NCBI RefSeq assembly: GCF_001592265.1
Contig: NZ_BCWP01000004.1
Location: 94,352 to 158,351, forward strand
Direction of reading: 5' to 3'
DNA length: 64,000 nt
Source: Curvibacter delicatus NBRC 14919
Lineage (GTDB): Bacteria; Pseudomonadota; Gammaproteobacteria; Burkholderiales; Burkholderiaceae_C
The first letter of the stretch is position 1, and the number at the start of each line of letters is the position of its first letter. The notes under the pieces are model-generated. The model saw only the letters and a program-made list of their open reading frames with translations, did not search any database and had not been told where the DNA came from. Both the position numbers and the translations under genes were made by a program. Positions 52,728-63,769 of the stretch are shown piece by piece.

Positions 52728-53999
52728 TCACATGAACCCGATCAAGGCGAGCAATTTCTCCTGCGCTGGCCCGACCTTCTCCGCCAACTCCTCGACTGAG
52801 AACGGCTCGGCATAGACGCCCAGGTTCACGTGATCGACCTCGTGCCCGATGAACTGGCATCGGGCCTCGAACTCCACCTTCTCTCGCACCAAAAAATTGT
52901 TCAGGGTCTTGCGCAGCCCGTGAAACGTGAAGTCCTGCCCGGCCATGCCGATTCTCGCCAAGTGCTCATTGAGCAGCTTGCGCACCGGATCGGAAGCGCC
53001 CTTGCCATCGCCGCGAGCCGAGAAACCGAAGCCGCCATGCTCCTTCAGGTAGGCCTCCAGCTTCTCAAATAGAGATTGCGGCACCGGCACATTGCGGATG
53101 CCCGCTTGCGTCTTGTCCTTCCTAATCCGCAGGTAGCGCACACCGTCCACGGACACCTTCAAGTCCGCAGCCGTCAACGCAGCAAGAGCCGAAACCCGCA
53201 CGCCCGTGACGAGACCTGCCACCGCCATCAAATGGAAATTCGGTTCCGTCTTTGCCAGCGCCTTGAACTCCTCGCAGCCAAAAATCCGCTTCACCTCGTC
53301 GAGCTGATAGAACTTATGGCCGTTGGCGTTCTTCTGCTTGCGGGTCAGCAGGTTGCGCTCGGCGGCGGGGTTCTCGCCCGAAAAATACTTCTGCTTCTTG
53401 GCGAAGTTCATCAAGGCCCGCAGCGTGCCCACCTTTTTGTCAATGGTTCGCTCGGTGTTGCCCCGCTCGGCCAGCCACTCCATATAGCCGGTCACATGGT
53501 CGCCCACCTTGGACAGCGCTGGGTTTTTCGCGAAGTCTGAAAACTGCTTCACGGTCGCCTTGTAATCGGTGACCGTGCCCTCGCTGGTCTTGGGCTTCAA
53601 GGCGAGGAATTTTTCGAGCAGCCCTTCAATGGTCAACTCGGCTTTCGCCTCGGCCACCGGCTCAGCAGGAAGAGGCTCCACCCGAGGGACCGGCGCCAGC
53701 TTCGCCATCGCCTTGATCGCTTGCATCATGCGGGCGTGATCGTCGGGGCCATCGGCTTTCAGGATGCCTTGGCGCAGGTCCACCTCATAACGCCTCAGGG
53801 CCTCGGCCCCGAATGAAAAATCCGTGATTTTGGGGCCGCCCCTACCTATCATGTGCACCGCTTTCAGTAGTTCGAGAGCGCGCAGTTTAGCAACGAGGGG
53901 ATCGGCCGTTTTCAGAGATCGCTTGAACTGGTGGCCGTTGATGCGGGTGTGCAGCACGAAAGTGCGACCGAGGAAATAGATGGGCAAGGAGAGGGACAC
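52728..53999 (-). CDS. Tyrosine site-specific integrase
   Basis: A 423-residue phage-type integrase. The full catalytic set is visible: R268 (TGVRVSAL), K296 (RKDKTQAG), H360 and R363 (FHGLRKTLNN), H386 (FIGHEVDH) and Y396 (GVYAEPF). The N-terminal core-binding part is at about 120-210 (TIEGLLEKFLALKPKTSEGTVTDYKATVKQFSDF). It lies next to the tRNA-Asp attachment repeat, as expected of the enzyme that catalysed integration. The start is 99 bp from the right repeat. Confidence 0.93.
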   Translation of the reverse strand: MSLSLPIYFLGRTFVLHTRINGHQFKRSLKTADPLVAKLRALELLKAVHMIGRGGPKITDFSFGAEALRRYEVDLRQGILKADGPDDHARMMQAIKAMAKLAPVPRVEPLPAEPVAEAKAELTIEGLLEKFLALKPKTSEGTVTDYKATVKQFSDFAKNPALSKVGDHVTGYMEWLAERGNTERTIDKKVGTLRALMNFAKKQKYFSGENPAAERNLLTRKQKNANGHKFYQLDEVKRIFGCEEFKALAKTEPNFHLMAVAGLVTGVRVSALAALTAADLKVSVDGVRYLRIRKDKTQAGIRNVPVPQSLFEKLEAYLKEHGGFGFSARGDGKGASDPVRKLLNEHLARIGMAGQDFTFHGLRKTLNNFLVREKVEFEARCQFIGHEVDHVNLGVYAEPFSVEELAEKVGPAQEKLLALIGFM

Positions 54000-54054
54000 A
54001 GCTTTGCTACCAAAACTGCTACCACGCCCTCAAAATCACTCAGATCCACGAATG

Positions 54055-54089
54055 AAAAAACCGATGCAAATCAAAGACTTGCATCGGTT
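54055..54089 (-). terminator. Replacement terminator of the tRNA cluster, brought by the element
   Basis: AACCGATGCAA and TTGCATCGGTT (54059-54069, 54079-54089) form an 11 bp stem followed on the minus strand by a U-run. It lies 10 bp after the tRNA-Asp end, inside the element. Confidence 0.85.
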
Positions 54090-54097
54090 CCCATTTG

Positions 54098-54116
54098 TTG
54101 GCGGAGTGGACGGGAC
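54098..54116. repeat. Right attachment repeat (att)
   Basis: The same 19 bases as 50525-50543. It forms the 3' end of tRNA-Asp, so integration keeps the tRNA whole. Confidence 0.88.
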
Positions 54117-54175
54117 TCGAACCCGCGACCCCCGGCGTGACAGGCCGGTATTCTAACCAACTGAACTACCACTCC
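54099..54175 (-). tRNA. tRNA-Asp (anticodon GTC)
   Basis: The 77 bases on the minus strand fold with acceptor GGAGTGG/CCACTCC, anticodon loop CTGTCAC (GTC), T arm with GGTTCGAGTCC, and encoded CCA. It is the third gene of a tRNA cluster and the host of the integrated element. Confidence 0.97.
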
Positions 54176-54267
54176 TGGTAGCGGTAACGTTCGCTCTTTC
54201 GAGCCAAGTCGCCGGCTCTTGCGAGCGGGCTGTTACCGACTTGTGCCGTCTCATCTGACGATGAATT

Positions 54268-54343
54268 TGGCGACCCTACGGGGATTCGAACCCCGGTACT
54301 CACCGTGAAAGGGTGATGTCCTAGGCCTCTAGACGATAGGGTC
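54268..54343 (-). tRNA. tRNA-Glu (anticodon TTC)
   Basis: 76 bases with anticodon loop CTTTCAC (TTC), GGTTCGAATCC T arm and encoded CCA. It lies between tRNA-Ala and tRNA-Asp on the same strand. Confidence 0.97.
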
Positions 54344-54376
54344 AAAACCTGTGGACTGTTCCAGTCGATACTTTGG

Positions 54377-54452
<76 letters not shown>

Positions 54453-54514
54453 TCACTCACGTCGTTGCAGTTTTGTTTTCACAAAAAAGCAATTTCGTTT
54501 GTATCGAGCCTTGA

Positions 54515-54544
54515 ATTATAGACTGAAATTCAGGCCATCTGCAA
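54515..54544 (-). promoter_or_regulatory. Promoter of the tRNA cluster
   Basis: TATAAT (54515-54520, minus) and TTGCAG (54539-54544, minus) are spaced by 18 bp, 63 bp upstream of tRNA-Ala. The -35 lies inside the last codons of gltX. Confidence 0.65.
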
Positions 54545-55918
54545 GCGACTCAAAACTTTTTCGCGTGTCAGCAGTTCGAGCACCGCATCGAGCGACGGCG
54601 TCTGCGGTGTGCCCAGCACCAGCACGCGCACCGGCATGGCCAGTTGCGGCATCTTCAGGCCGCAGGCGCCCAGCACCTCCTTGATGGCGGCAGCGATCGA
54701 GGCCTTGTCCCACGCGCAGGCGCTCAACTTCTCGACCAGCTGCGCCAGCGCCGGCTTGATGGCGTCGGTCACATGCTGCGCCAGCTCTTCGGCCTTCGGC
54801 GTCACGTCGGCATAAAAGGCCTGAGCCCAGTCGGCCAGTGCCACCGTGGTGTCGCAGCGGTCCTTGAACAGGCCACAGATGCGCGGCAGACGCTCGTCTG
54901 CGGTGATGCCGCGCTTTTGCAGCTGCACGGCCACCAAGGGTGCCAAGGCATCATCGGCCATGGCCTTGAGGTGCTGGGCATTGACCCAGCGCAGCTTGGC
55001 CTCGTCGAACTGCGCGGCGCTGCGGCCCAGGTGGTCAAGGTCGAACCACTGCAGGAACTGCGCGCGCGTGAAGATCTCGTCGTCGCCATGGCTCCAGCCC
55101 AGGCGCGCCAGGTAGTTGACCATGGCATCGGGCAGGTAGCCTTCGTCGCGGTACTGCGTCACGGCCTTGGCGCCGTTGCGCTTGCTCATCTTCTCGCCCT
55201 GCTCGTTCAGCACGGTGGGCAGGTGGGCGTAGACCGGCGGCTCCTTGCCCAGCGCCTTGAAGATGTTGATCTGGCGCGGCGTGTTGTTGATGTGGTCGTC
55301 ACCGCGAATCACATGGGTCATGGCCATGTCGATGTCGTCCACCACCACGCAGAAGTTGTAGGTGGGCGTGCCGTCGGGGCGCGCAATCACCAGGTCATCC
55401 AACTCGTCGTTGCTGATCTCGATGCGGCCCTTGACCTTGTCGTCCCATGCCACCACACCGCCCTGCGGGTTCTTGAAGCGCAGCACCGGCTTCACGCCCT
55501 CGGGAATGGGCGGCAGGGTCTTGCCCGGTTCGGGGCGCCAGGTGCCGTCGTAGCGCGGTTTCTGCTTGGCGGCCATCTGGCGCTCGCGCAGCGCGTCAAG
55601 TTCCTCCATGCTCATGTAGCAGGGATAGACGTGGCCGGCAGCCTGCAGCTCGGCTAGCACGACCTTGTAGCGGTCCATGCGCTGCATCTGGTAGAACGGG
55701 CCTTCGTCGTAGTCCAGGCCGAGCCAGGACATGCCTTCGATGATCACATCCACCGCAGCCTGCGAGGAACGGTCGAGGTCGGTGTCTTCAATGCGCAGGA
55801 TGAAGTCGCCACCGTTGGCACGCGCAAAAGCCCATGGGTAGAGCGCCGAGCGGATGTTGCCCAGATGGATGAAACCCGTCGGGGACGGTGCGAAACGGGT
55901 ACGGATACGTTGTGTCAT
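54530..55918 (-). CDS. gltX: Glutamyl-tRNA synthetase
   Basis: A 462-residue class I synthetase. The HIGH-type motif is [25 protein letters not shown] and the KMSKS-type loop is [18 protein letters not shown]. Length and order of the domains are normal for the discriminating bacterial enzyme. The start at 55918 ([15 protein letters not shown]) is the usual one. It lies downstream of metZ by 75 bp and directly upstream of the tRNA cluster, which includes tRNA-Glu, its substrate. Confidence 0.97.
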   Translation of the reverse strand: MTQRIRTRFAPSPTGFIHLGNIRSALYPWAFARANGGDFILRIEDTDLDRSSQAAVDVIIEGMSWLGLDYDEGPFYQMQRMDRYKVVLAELQAAGHVYPCYMSMEELDALRERQMAAKQKPRYDGTWRPEPGKTLPPIPEGVKPVLRFKNPQGGVVAWDDKVKGRIEISNDELDDLVIARPDGTPTYNFCVVVDDIDMAMTHVIRGDDHINNTPRQINIFKALGKEPPVYAHLPTVLNEQGEKMSKRNGAKAVTQYRDEGYLPDAMVNYLARLGWSHGDDEIFTRAQFLQWFDLDHLGRSAAQFDEAKLRWVNAQHLKAMADDALAPLVAVQLQKRGITADERLPRICGLFKDRCDTTVALADWAQAFYADVTPKAEELAQHVTDAIKPALAQLVEKLSACAWDKASIAAAIKEVLGACGLKMPQLAMPVRVLVLGTPQTPSLDAVLELLTREKVLSRLQMA

Positions 55919-55993
55919 AAGCAACTCAATAAGCACCGTTGCGGCTGAGTCTGCTGGCAGATTCCGACAGACTCAGCCCGAACGGGTAATGAT

Positions 55994-57208
55994 TCAAACC
56001 AAAGTCGTCAGACCGCGCGTCATGTCGGCTTGCACGTCTTGCGGGTGCTCCAGCCCCACGGCCACGCGGATCAGGCCCTGGCCGATGCCGGCCGCCTGGC
56101 GCTGCGCTTCGGACAGCTTGCCGTGCGAGGTGCTGGCCGGGTGGGTCAGCAAGGTCTTGGTGTCGCCCAGGTTGGTGCAGATCGACAGGGTCTGCAAGGC
56201 GTCCAGCACATGGAAGGCGCGCGCGCGTGCCTGCTCGGGGCTGTCGGCCTTCACGTCGAAAGACACCACCGCGCCACCCAGACCCGACATCTGCTTCATG
56301 GCCAGCGCATGCTGCGGGTGGCTCTGCAACCCCGGGTAGTAGACACGGGCCACGGCCGGATGGGCCTCCAGCCAATGCGCCAACTCCAGCGCCAGCGCGC
56401 TCTGGGCGCGCATACGCAAGTCCAGCGTCTCCAGCCCCTTGAGCACGACCCAGGCGTTGAAGGGCGACAGCACCATGCCGCTGTTCTTCTGCACCGGCAG
56501 GAACTTCTCGTTCACCATTTTTTCACTGGCGCACAGGGCGCCGGCCATGACGCGGCCCTGGCCGTCAAGGTACTTGGTGCCCGAATGCATCACGATGTCG
56601 GCACCCAAGCGCATGGGGCGCTGCAGTGCCGGCGTGGCAAAGCAGTTGTCGACCGCCAGCAGCGCGCCGGCGTTGTGCGCCAGCTCGGCCAAGGCAGCGA
56701 TGTCGCACACCTCGGTCAGCGGGTTGGTCGGCGTCTCGGCAAACAGCAGGCGCGTGGTGGGGCGGATGGCATTTTTCCAGGCAGCCAGATCGGTCTGCGG
56801 CACGACCGTGGACTCGACGCCAAAACGCGCGAACTCGCTGCCGATCAGCTTGATGGTGGAGCCGAACATGGACTGCGAGAACACCACATGGTCGCCGGCC
56901 TTCAGCAGGCTGAAGCACATCAGCATGATGGCGGCCATGCCAGAGGACGTTGCCATGCAGGCCTCGCTGCCTTCCAGGGCGGCCAGGCGCTGCTCCATGC
57001 TGCGCACCGTCGGGTTGCCCGAGCGGCCGTAGGTGTCACCCTCCTCCTCGCCGGCAAAACGGCGCGCCTGCGACTCGGCGCTGGACTGCACGTAACCGCT
57101 GGTCAGGAACAGGGCCTCGGAGTTTTCACCGTACTGGCTGCGCTCAACCGCGGCGCGCACGGCCAGCGTCTGCAAGTGCAGGCCTTCGTGCAAGGGACGC
57201 TGGCTCAT
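55994..57208 (-). CDS. metZ: O-succinylhomoserine sulfhydrylase
   Basis: A 404-residue PLP enzyme that makes homocysteine from O-succinylhomoserine and sulfide. The PLP Lys lies in HSGTKYLDGQGRVMAG. Landmarks ALFLTSGYVQSSAESQARRFAGEEEGDTYGR and ATSSGMAAIM fit MetZ rather than cystathionine gamma-synthase. ATG 57208 was chosen because a GGGGAG ribosome site sits 6 bp before it; a GTG at 57214 overlaps the purF stop but has no spacing. It follows purF directly, as in many pseudomonads and burkholderias. Confidence 0.94.
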   Translation of the reverse strand: MSQRPLHEGLHLQTLAVRAAVERSQYGENSEALFLTSGYVQSSAESQARRFAGEEEGDTYGRSGNPTVRSMEQRLAALEGSEACMATSSGMAAIMLMCFSLLKAGDHVVFSQSMFGSTIKLIGSEFARFGVESTVVPQTDLAAWKNAIRPTTRLLFAETPTNPLTEVCDIAALAELAHNAGALLAVDNCFATPALQRPMRLGADIVMHSGTKYLDGQGRVMAGALCASEKMVNEKFLPVQKNSGMVLSPFNAWVVLKGLETLDLRMRAQSALALELAHWLEAHPAVARVYYPGLQSHPQHALAMKQMSGLGGAVVSFDVKADSPEQARARAFHVLDALQTLSICTNLGDTKTLLTHPASTSHGKLSEAQRQAAGIGQGLIRVAVGLEHPQDVQADMTRGLTTLV

Positions 57209-57210
57209 GC

Positions 57211-58716
<1,506 letters not shown>

Positions 58717-58769
58717 AGTTCCATCCAGTTCAGGGCCACCTCAGCCTTGCGGCCGGCCGCCCCGTTGCT

Positions 58770-59255
58770 TCACGGGAGATACTTCCCAAACTCTTCCGGC
58801 AACATCGGCTTGAGCCCCTTGAGGGCCGTTGTCGATGCCGTTGCCCCGGTGGACTCCTGCCACCAGGCGCTGCTCTTGAAGGGCGTCATGTGCATCACCA
58901 CCGTCGCCGCCAACAGCAAAATCACGCCGCGCACCAGGCCGAACACGGCCCCCAGCACCCGGTCCATGGGGCGCAGGCCCACGGACTCCACCAGCTTCTT
59001 CATCAGCCAGGCCACCAGGCCGCTGAGGAATACCGTGGCAATGAACACCAGCACAAAACTCGCCGCATAACGGATCATCTCGGTGGCGCCGCTCATCGGC
59101 AGCCGCTGCGCCACATCCGGGGCGAACCACTGTGCCAGCACAAAGGCCACGATCCAGGCCAGCACCGACAGCACCTCATACACCAGCCCGCGCCAGGCGC
59201 CCAGCGCCAGCGAGGCCAGCAAGACCGCCACAAAAATCCAGTCCAGCGCCGGCAT
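58770..59255 (-). CDS. cvpA: CvpA family membrane protein
   Basis: A 161-residue inner-membrane protein with four helices (start DWIFVAVLLASLALGAWRGLVYEVLSVLAWIVAFVLA). It matches CvpA, required for colicin V production in E. coli and more widely for envelope integrity. The RPMDRVLGAVFGLVRGVILL segment is family-typical. It lies between the SPOR gene (24 bp upstream) and purF (53 bp downstream). Confidence 0.93.
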   Translation of the reverse strand: MPALDWIFVAVLLASLALGAWRGLVYEVLSVLAWIVAFVLAQWFAPDVAQRLPMSGATEMIRYAASFVLVFIATVFLSGLVAWLMKKLVESVGLRPMDRVLGAVFGLVRGVILLLAATVVMHMTPFKSSAWWQESTGATASTTALKGLKPMLPEEFGKYLP

Positions 59256-59279
59256 GCCCAGGCTTTGCTCTCGTCGTCT

Positions 59280-60071
59280 TTACAAGGTGAGGATGGCGGC
59301 CGGAAGATCAAGCTTCTTGATCTTGTCCGCCGCCTTGTCGGCCTCGGCCTTGCTGGCAAACGGGCCCACCCGCACGCGGATGCGGCGTCCTTCCTTGGTG
59401 TCCACCACATGGGTATAGGTTTTCATGCCGGCGCGCTCCACCTTCAGGCGCACCTCGCGCGCCTTGGTCACGTCGGCAAAAGCGCCCACCTGCACGATGT
59501 AGCGGTCATCCGCTGCGGCCGCCGTCTTGGCGGGCTCGGCCTTGGCCTGCTCCTTGGGCGCTTCCTTGCCTTCAAGCAGGGCCTGGGCCTTGGCGCCGCT
59601 GTCGGCGGGGGCTTTGTCGGCGGCCTTTTCAGGGACTTTTTCGGGCGCTTTGGCGACCGGTTTCTCAGCGGGTTTTTCAGCCGGTTTGTCGGCCACTTTC
59701 TCGGCCGGTTTGGCCTCGACTTTGGGTTCGGCCTTGGGCTCGGGTTTCGGCTCTGCTTTCACTTCGGGCTTGAGCGCTGCCACAGGCGCCACAGCGGGCG
59801 GGGCGGAAGCGGCCGGCTGCGCCTGCGGTGCGGGCGTGGCCACCAGCGGCTTGACCTTGGCCTTGTCGGGAATTTCGATCGGGATGTCCACGGCAATGGG
59901 GCGCGGCTGCTTGTCCACCAGCAGCGGGAAGCCGATCACGCCGGCCAGCACCAGCACCACGGCGCCGATCAGGCGATGCCTGGCGCGCTTGCGCATCACC
60001 TCGACGCTTTCGGGCTGCGGGGCAGTGGTCGTCTGCTCGTCGCCACCCTTGCGGAACTTGAAAAAAGCCAT
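59280..60071 (-). CDS. SPOR domain cell-division-type protein (DedD-like)
   Basis: A 263-residue membrane protein. The cytoplasmic N-terminus is followed by one helix (RLIGAVVLVLAGVIGFPLLV). A long periplasmic Ala/Lys/Pro/Glu-rich linker with KPAEKPAEKP-like runs comes next, then the C-terminal SPOR domain (about 187-263, DDRYIVQVGAFADVTKAREVRLKVERAG). SPOR binds denuded peptidoglycan at septa. It lies in the conserved folC-dedD-cvpA-purF order, which supports the DedD identity. It is 12 bp after folC. Confidence 0.9.
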   Translation of the reverse strand: MAFFKFRKGGDEQTTTAPQPESVEVMRKRARHRLIGAVVLVLAGVIGFPLLVDKQPRPIAVDIPIEIPDKAKVKPLVATPAPQAQPAASAPPAVAPVAALKPEVKAEPKPEPKAEPKVEAKPAEKVADKPAEKPAEKPVAKAPEKVPEKAADKAPADSGAKAQALLEGKEAPKEQAKAEPAKTAAAADDRYIVQVGAFADVTKAREVRLKVERAGMKTYTHVVDTKEGRRIRVRVGPFASKAEADKAADKIKKLDLPAAILTL

Positions 60072-60083
60072 GTGAATTGGGAC

Positions 60084-61385
60084 TTAAGGGTTCAGGTGCT
60101 TGGCTTGGAGGCGCGGCACGCCCTCCTGCAGGACGCCGCCGACCGTGAAGAACGATCCGAAGACCACAATTCTATCAGCGGGGTCTGCCGCGGCGATGGC
60201 CGCCTGCAGGGCCTGCATCGGGTCGGCAAAGGCCGCGCCCGTCACCTGCGGGCGCGGGTTCTGCCCCTGCCAGTAGGCCTGCAGGGCCGTGGCCGGTGCG
60301 GCGCGCGGCGTCGGCAGGTCGGTGAAGTACCAGCGGTCGATCAGCGGGGTGATGCGCGCCAGCATGGGCGCCAGGTCCTTGTCGGCCATGGCGCCGAACA
60401 CCGCGTGGGTGGTCGGGTAATACCCCATGGCGTCCAGGTTGGCCGTGAGCGCGGCCACCGAATGCGGGTTGTGCGCCACGTCCAGCACCAGCGTGGGCTG
60501 GCCGGGGATGATCTGGAAACGCCCCGGCAGCTCGACAAAGGCCAGGCCGTTGCGCACCGCCTGCGCGGTGACCGGCAACTGCTCGCGCAGCGCGGTCAGC
60601 GCGGCCAGCACGCCGGAGGCATTGACCAACTGGTTGGCGCCGCGCAGCGCCGGGTAAGCCAGACCGCTGTAGCGCCGGCCACGGCCGGCCCAGCCCCACT
60701 GCTGCTTGTCGCCGGAGAAGTTGTAATCCACACCGAAGCGCCAGAGGTCGGCGCCGATCTCGGTGGCGTGGTCCAGCACGCTTTGCGGCGGCATCGGGTC
60801 GCTCACGATGGCGGGTTTGCCGGTGCGCATGATGCCGGCCTTCTCGCGCCCGATGCTCTCGCGGTCGTTGCCGAGAAATTCCATGTGGTCGAGGTCGATG
60901 CTGGTGATCACCGCGCAGTCGGTGTCGATGATGTTGACGGCATCCAGCCGCCCGCCCAACCCCACCTCCAGAATGGCCACATCCAGCTTGGCGCGCGCCA
61001 TGCAGTCGAGGATGGCCAGGGTGGTGAACTCGAAGTAGGTCAGCGAGACTTCAGCACCGTTTTCGGTCCTGGCCCGCTCCACCCTTGCGAAAGCCACTAT
61101 CAATTCCGTAGCATTCACCGCTTCACCCTGCAGCCGCAGCCGCTCCTCGAAGTGCACCAGATGGGGCGAGGTGTAGACCCCGGTGCGGTAGCCAGCCTGG
61201 CCCAGGATGGCCTCCAGCATGGCGCAGGTCGAGCCCTTGCCGTTGGTGCCGGCCACCGTGATGACCGGGCAGTCAAAGCGCAGTTCCATGCGCTCGGCCA
61301 CGGCCCGGACCCGGTCCAGTCCCAGTTCGATGTTCTTGGGGTGCAGCTGCTCGCAGTGGACCAGCCAATCGTTCAAGGTTTTCAT
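60084..61385 (-). CDS. folC: Dihydrofolate/folylpolyglutamate synthase
   Basis: A 433-residue bifunctional ligase. The ATP loop GTNGKGSTCAMLEAIL and the substrate signature GYRTGVYTSPHLVHFEERLRL are intact, along with YFEFTTLAI and LDVAHNPHSV. It is the first gene of the folC-SPOR-cvpA-purF-metZ-gltX run. Residues about 85-97 (EAVNATELIVAF) carry the ATELIV peptide also found in the repeat-derived part of the mobA-like protein, so a fragment of the interspersed repeat may be present here. Confidence 0.95.
   Translation of the reverse strand: MKTLNDWLVHCEQLHPKNIELGLDRVRAVAERMELRFDCPVITVAGTNGKGSTCAMLEAILGQAGYRTGVYTSPHLVHFEERLRLQGEAVNATELIVAFARVERARTENGAEVSLTYFEFTTLAILDCMARAKLDVAILEVGLGGRLDAVNIIDTDCAVITSIDLDHMEFLGNDRESIGREKAGIMRTGKPAIVSDPMPPQSVLDHATEIGADLWRFGVDYNFSGDKQQWGWAGRGRRYSGLAYPALRGANQLVNASGVLAALTALREQLPVTAQAVRNGLAFVELPGRFQIIPGQPTLVLDVAHNPHSVAALTANLDAMGYYPTTHAVFGAMADKDLAPMLARITPLIDRWYFTDLPTPRAAPATALQAYWQGQNPRPQVTGAAFADPMQALQAAIAAADPADRIVVFGSFFTVGGVLQEGVPRLQAKHLNP
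61095..61130 (+). repeat. Fragment of the two-hairpin repeat (copy I, in folC)
   Basis: ACTATCAATTC...GTAGCA matches the 5' hairpin of copy H. The 3' part is absent, so this could be a decayed fragment or chance. It lies antisense in folC and encodes NATELIV. Confidence 0.4.
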
Positions 61386-61545
61386 TGGATGCCCGTCTTC
61401 ATACCGGACAATTGTCGTTCATCGCCAACACCCCCGTAGCGGCTGTTGCCGCTTTCCCCTCAAGGGAGCAACGCCAGTAACCCGGCAAAGCCGGTGCCAC
61501 GGCGTTCCCCGCATAAGATCCCATCCATCTATAACCCGTACTGAC

Positions 61546-61905
61546 ATGACCCATTCCATCACCCTCTACGGCATCCCCAACTGCGACACGGTGAAAAAGG
61601 CGCGCGCCTGGCTGGCCGACCACGGTGTGGTGGTGCAGTTCCACGACTTCAAGAAACAGGGCGTGCCGGAGCAGCCGCTCGACCACTGGCTGGCCGCGGC
61701 CGGCTGGGAAAAGCTGCTGAACCGCCAAGGCACCACCTGGCGCAAGCTTGACGCCGCCACCCAGGCCGCTGTGACCGACGCCGCCAGCGCCCGCGCCCTG
61801 ATGCTGGCCCAGCCCAGCGTCATCAAGCGCCCGGTGGTGGAATGGTCGGCCACAGACATGACGGTCGGTTTCGATGCTGCCGGCTGGCAGGCGAGGCTGA
61901 AATAA
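61546..61905 (+). CDS. ArsC/Spx-family thioredoxin-fold protein (YffB-like)
   Basis: A 119-residue protein with one active-site-like Cys in YGIPNCDTVKKARAWL. The length and motifs (FHDFKKQGVPEQPLDHWLAAAGWEKLLNRQGTTWRKL, VIKRPVVEW) match the YffB/Spx/arsenate reductase fold. Such proteins may be glutathione-dependent thiol reductases; an arsenate role is not shown. The start at 61546 is typical for the family (MTHSITLYGIPNCDT). It is divergent from folC and 52 bp from ppnP. Confidence 0.9.
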   Translation: MTHSITLYGIPNCDTVKKARAWLADHGVVVQFHDFKKQGVPEQPLDHWLAAAGWEKLLNRQGTTWRKLDAATQAAVTDAASARALMLAQPSVIKRPVVEWSATDMTVGFDAAGWQARLK

Positions 61906-61957
61906 GCACCTGCCTTAAAATCACGGGTTCGCCCAAGCTACACAACCTAGACGCATC

Positions 61958-62275
61958 ATGAGCACCCAACAATTCGACAACGTGTCCGTCGCCACCAAGG
62001 CCAATGTTTACTTCGACGGCAAGTGCGTGAGCCACAGCATCACCCTGGCCGACGGCACCAAAAAATCGGTCGGCGTGGTTCTGCCCGCCACCCTGACCTT
62101 CAACACCGGCGCCCCCGAGATCATGGAATGCGTGGCCGGCAGCTGCGAGTACAAGCTCAAGGGCACGGATGCCTGGGTCAAGTCCAGCGCCGGCGAGAAG
62201 TTCAACGTGCCCGGCAACTCCAGTTTTGACATTCGCGTCACCGAGCCCTACCACTACATCTGCCACTTCGGCTGA
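61958..62275 (+). CDS. ppnP: Pyrimidine/purine nucleoside phosphorylase
   Basis: A 105-residue cupin-fold enzyme of the PpnP (YaiE, DUF1255) family, which phosphorolyses several nucleosides to base and ribose 1-phosphate. The family motif is SITLADGTKKSVGVVLPATLTFNTGAPEIMECVAG, with C-terminal PYHYICHFG. It starts 52 bp after the YffB-like gene and is followed by an interspersed repeat, then argG. Confidence 0.93.
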   Translation: MSTQQFDNVSVATKANVYFDGKCVSHSITLADGTKKSVGVVLPATLTFNTGAPEIMECVAGSCEYKLKGTDAWVKSSAGEKFNVPGNSSFDIRVTEPYHYICHFG

Positions 62276-62291
62276 TCCAGCGAGCCCAGGT

Positions 62292-63679
<1,388 letters not shown>

Positions 63680-63696
63680 GCCAACTTCAACCCGAA

Positions 63697-63736
63697 ATAA
63701 AAAGCCCGCCAGCGTCATGCTTGGCGGGCTTTTTTA
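63697..63736 (+). terminator. Terminator of argG
   Basis: AAAGCCCGCCA and TGGCGGGCTTT (63701-63711, 63722-63732) form an 11 bp stem followed by a T-run; the opposite A-run also lets it work on the minus strand for the convergent partial gene. Confidence 0.9.
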
Positions 63737-63769
63737 TGTCGTTAACACTACTGCACTCACAGATGCAGC

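Larger units (their letters stand above)
50525..54116. mobile_element. 3.6 kb integrative element in the 3' end of tRNA-Asp
   Basis: It is bounded by a 19 bp direct repeat at 50525-50543 and 54098-54116; the latter is the 3' end of an intact tRNA-Asp. Inside are two different tyrosine recombinases (50673-51836 and 52728-53999), a ribbon-helix-helix-like protein, a small membrane protein, one internal terminator and a new tRNA terminator at the right end. All genes are on the minus strand. The 52215-52690 part is visibly more AT-rich than the host. No transfer, replication or phage structural gene is visible, so it may be a satellite or a reduced island. Confidence 0.85.

Noticed and set aside
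59640..59780. Repeated Lys-Pro-Ala-Glu units as a possible DNA repeat or CRISPR-like array
   Set aside because: This is the low-complexity periplasmic linker of the SPOR protein. The unit is short and varies, and no spacers exist. No CRISPR array was seen anywhere in the window.
58890..61439. An 849-codon open frame on the plus strand
   Set aside because: It crosses cvpA, SPOR and folC in antisense; all three are well-supported genes in a conserved order.
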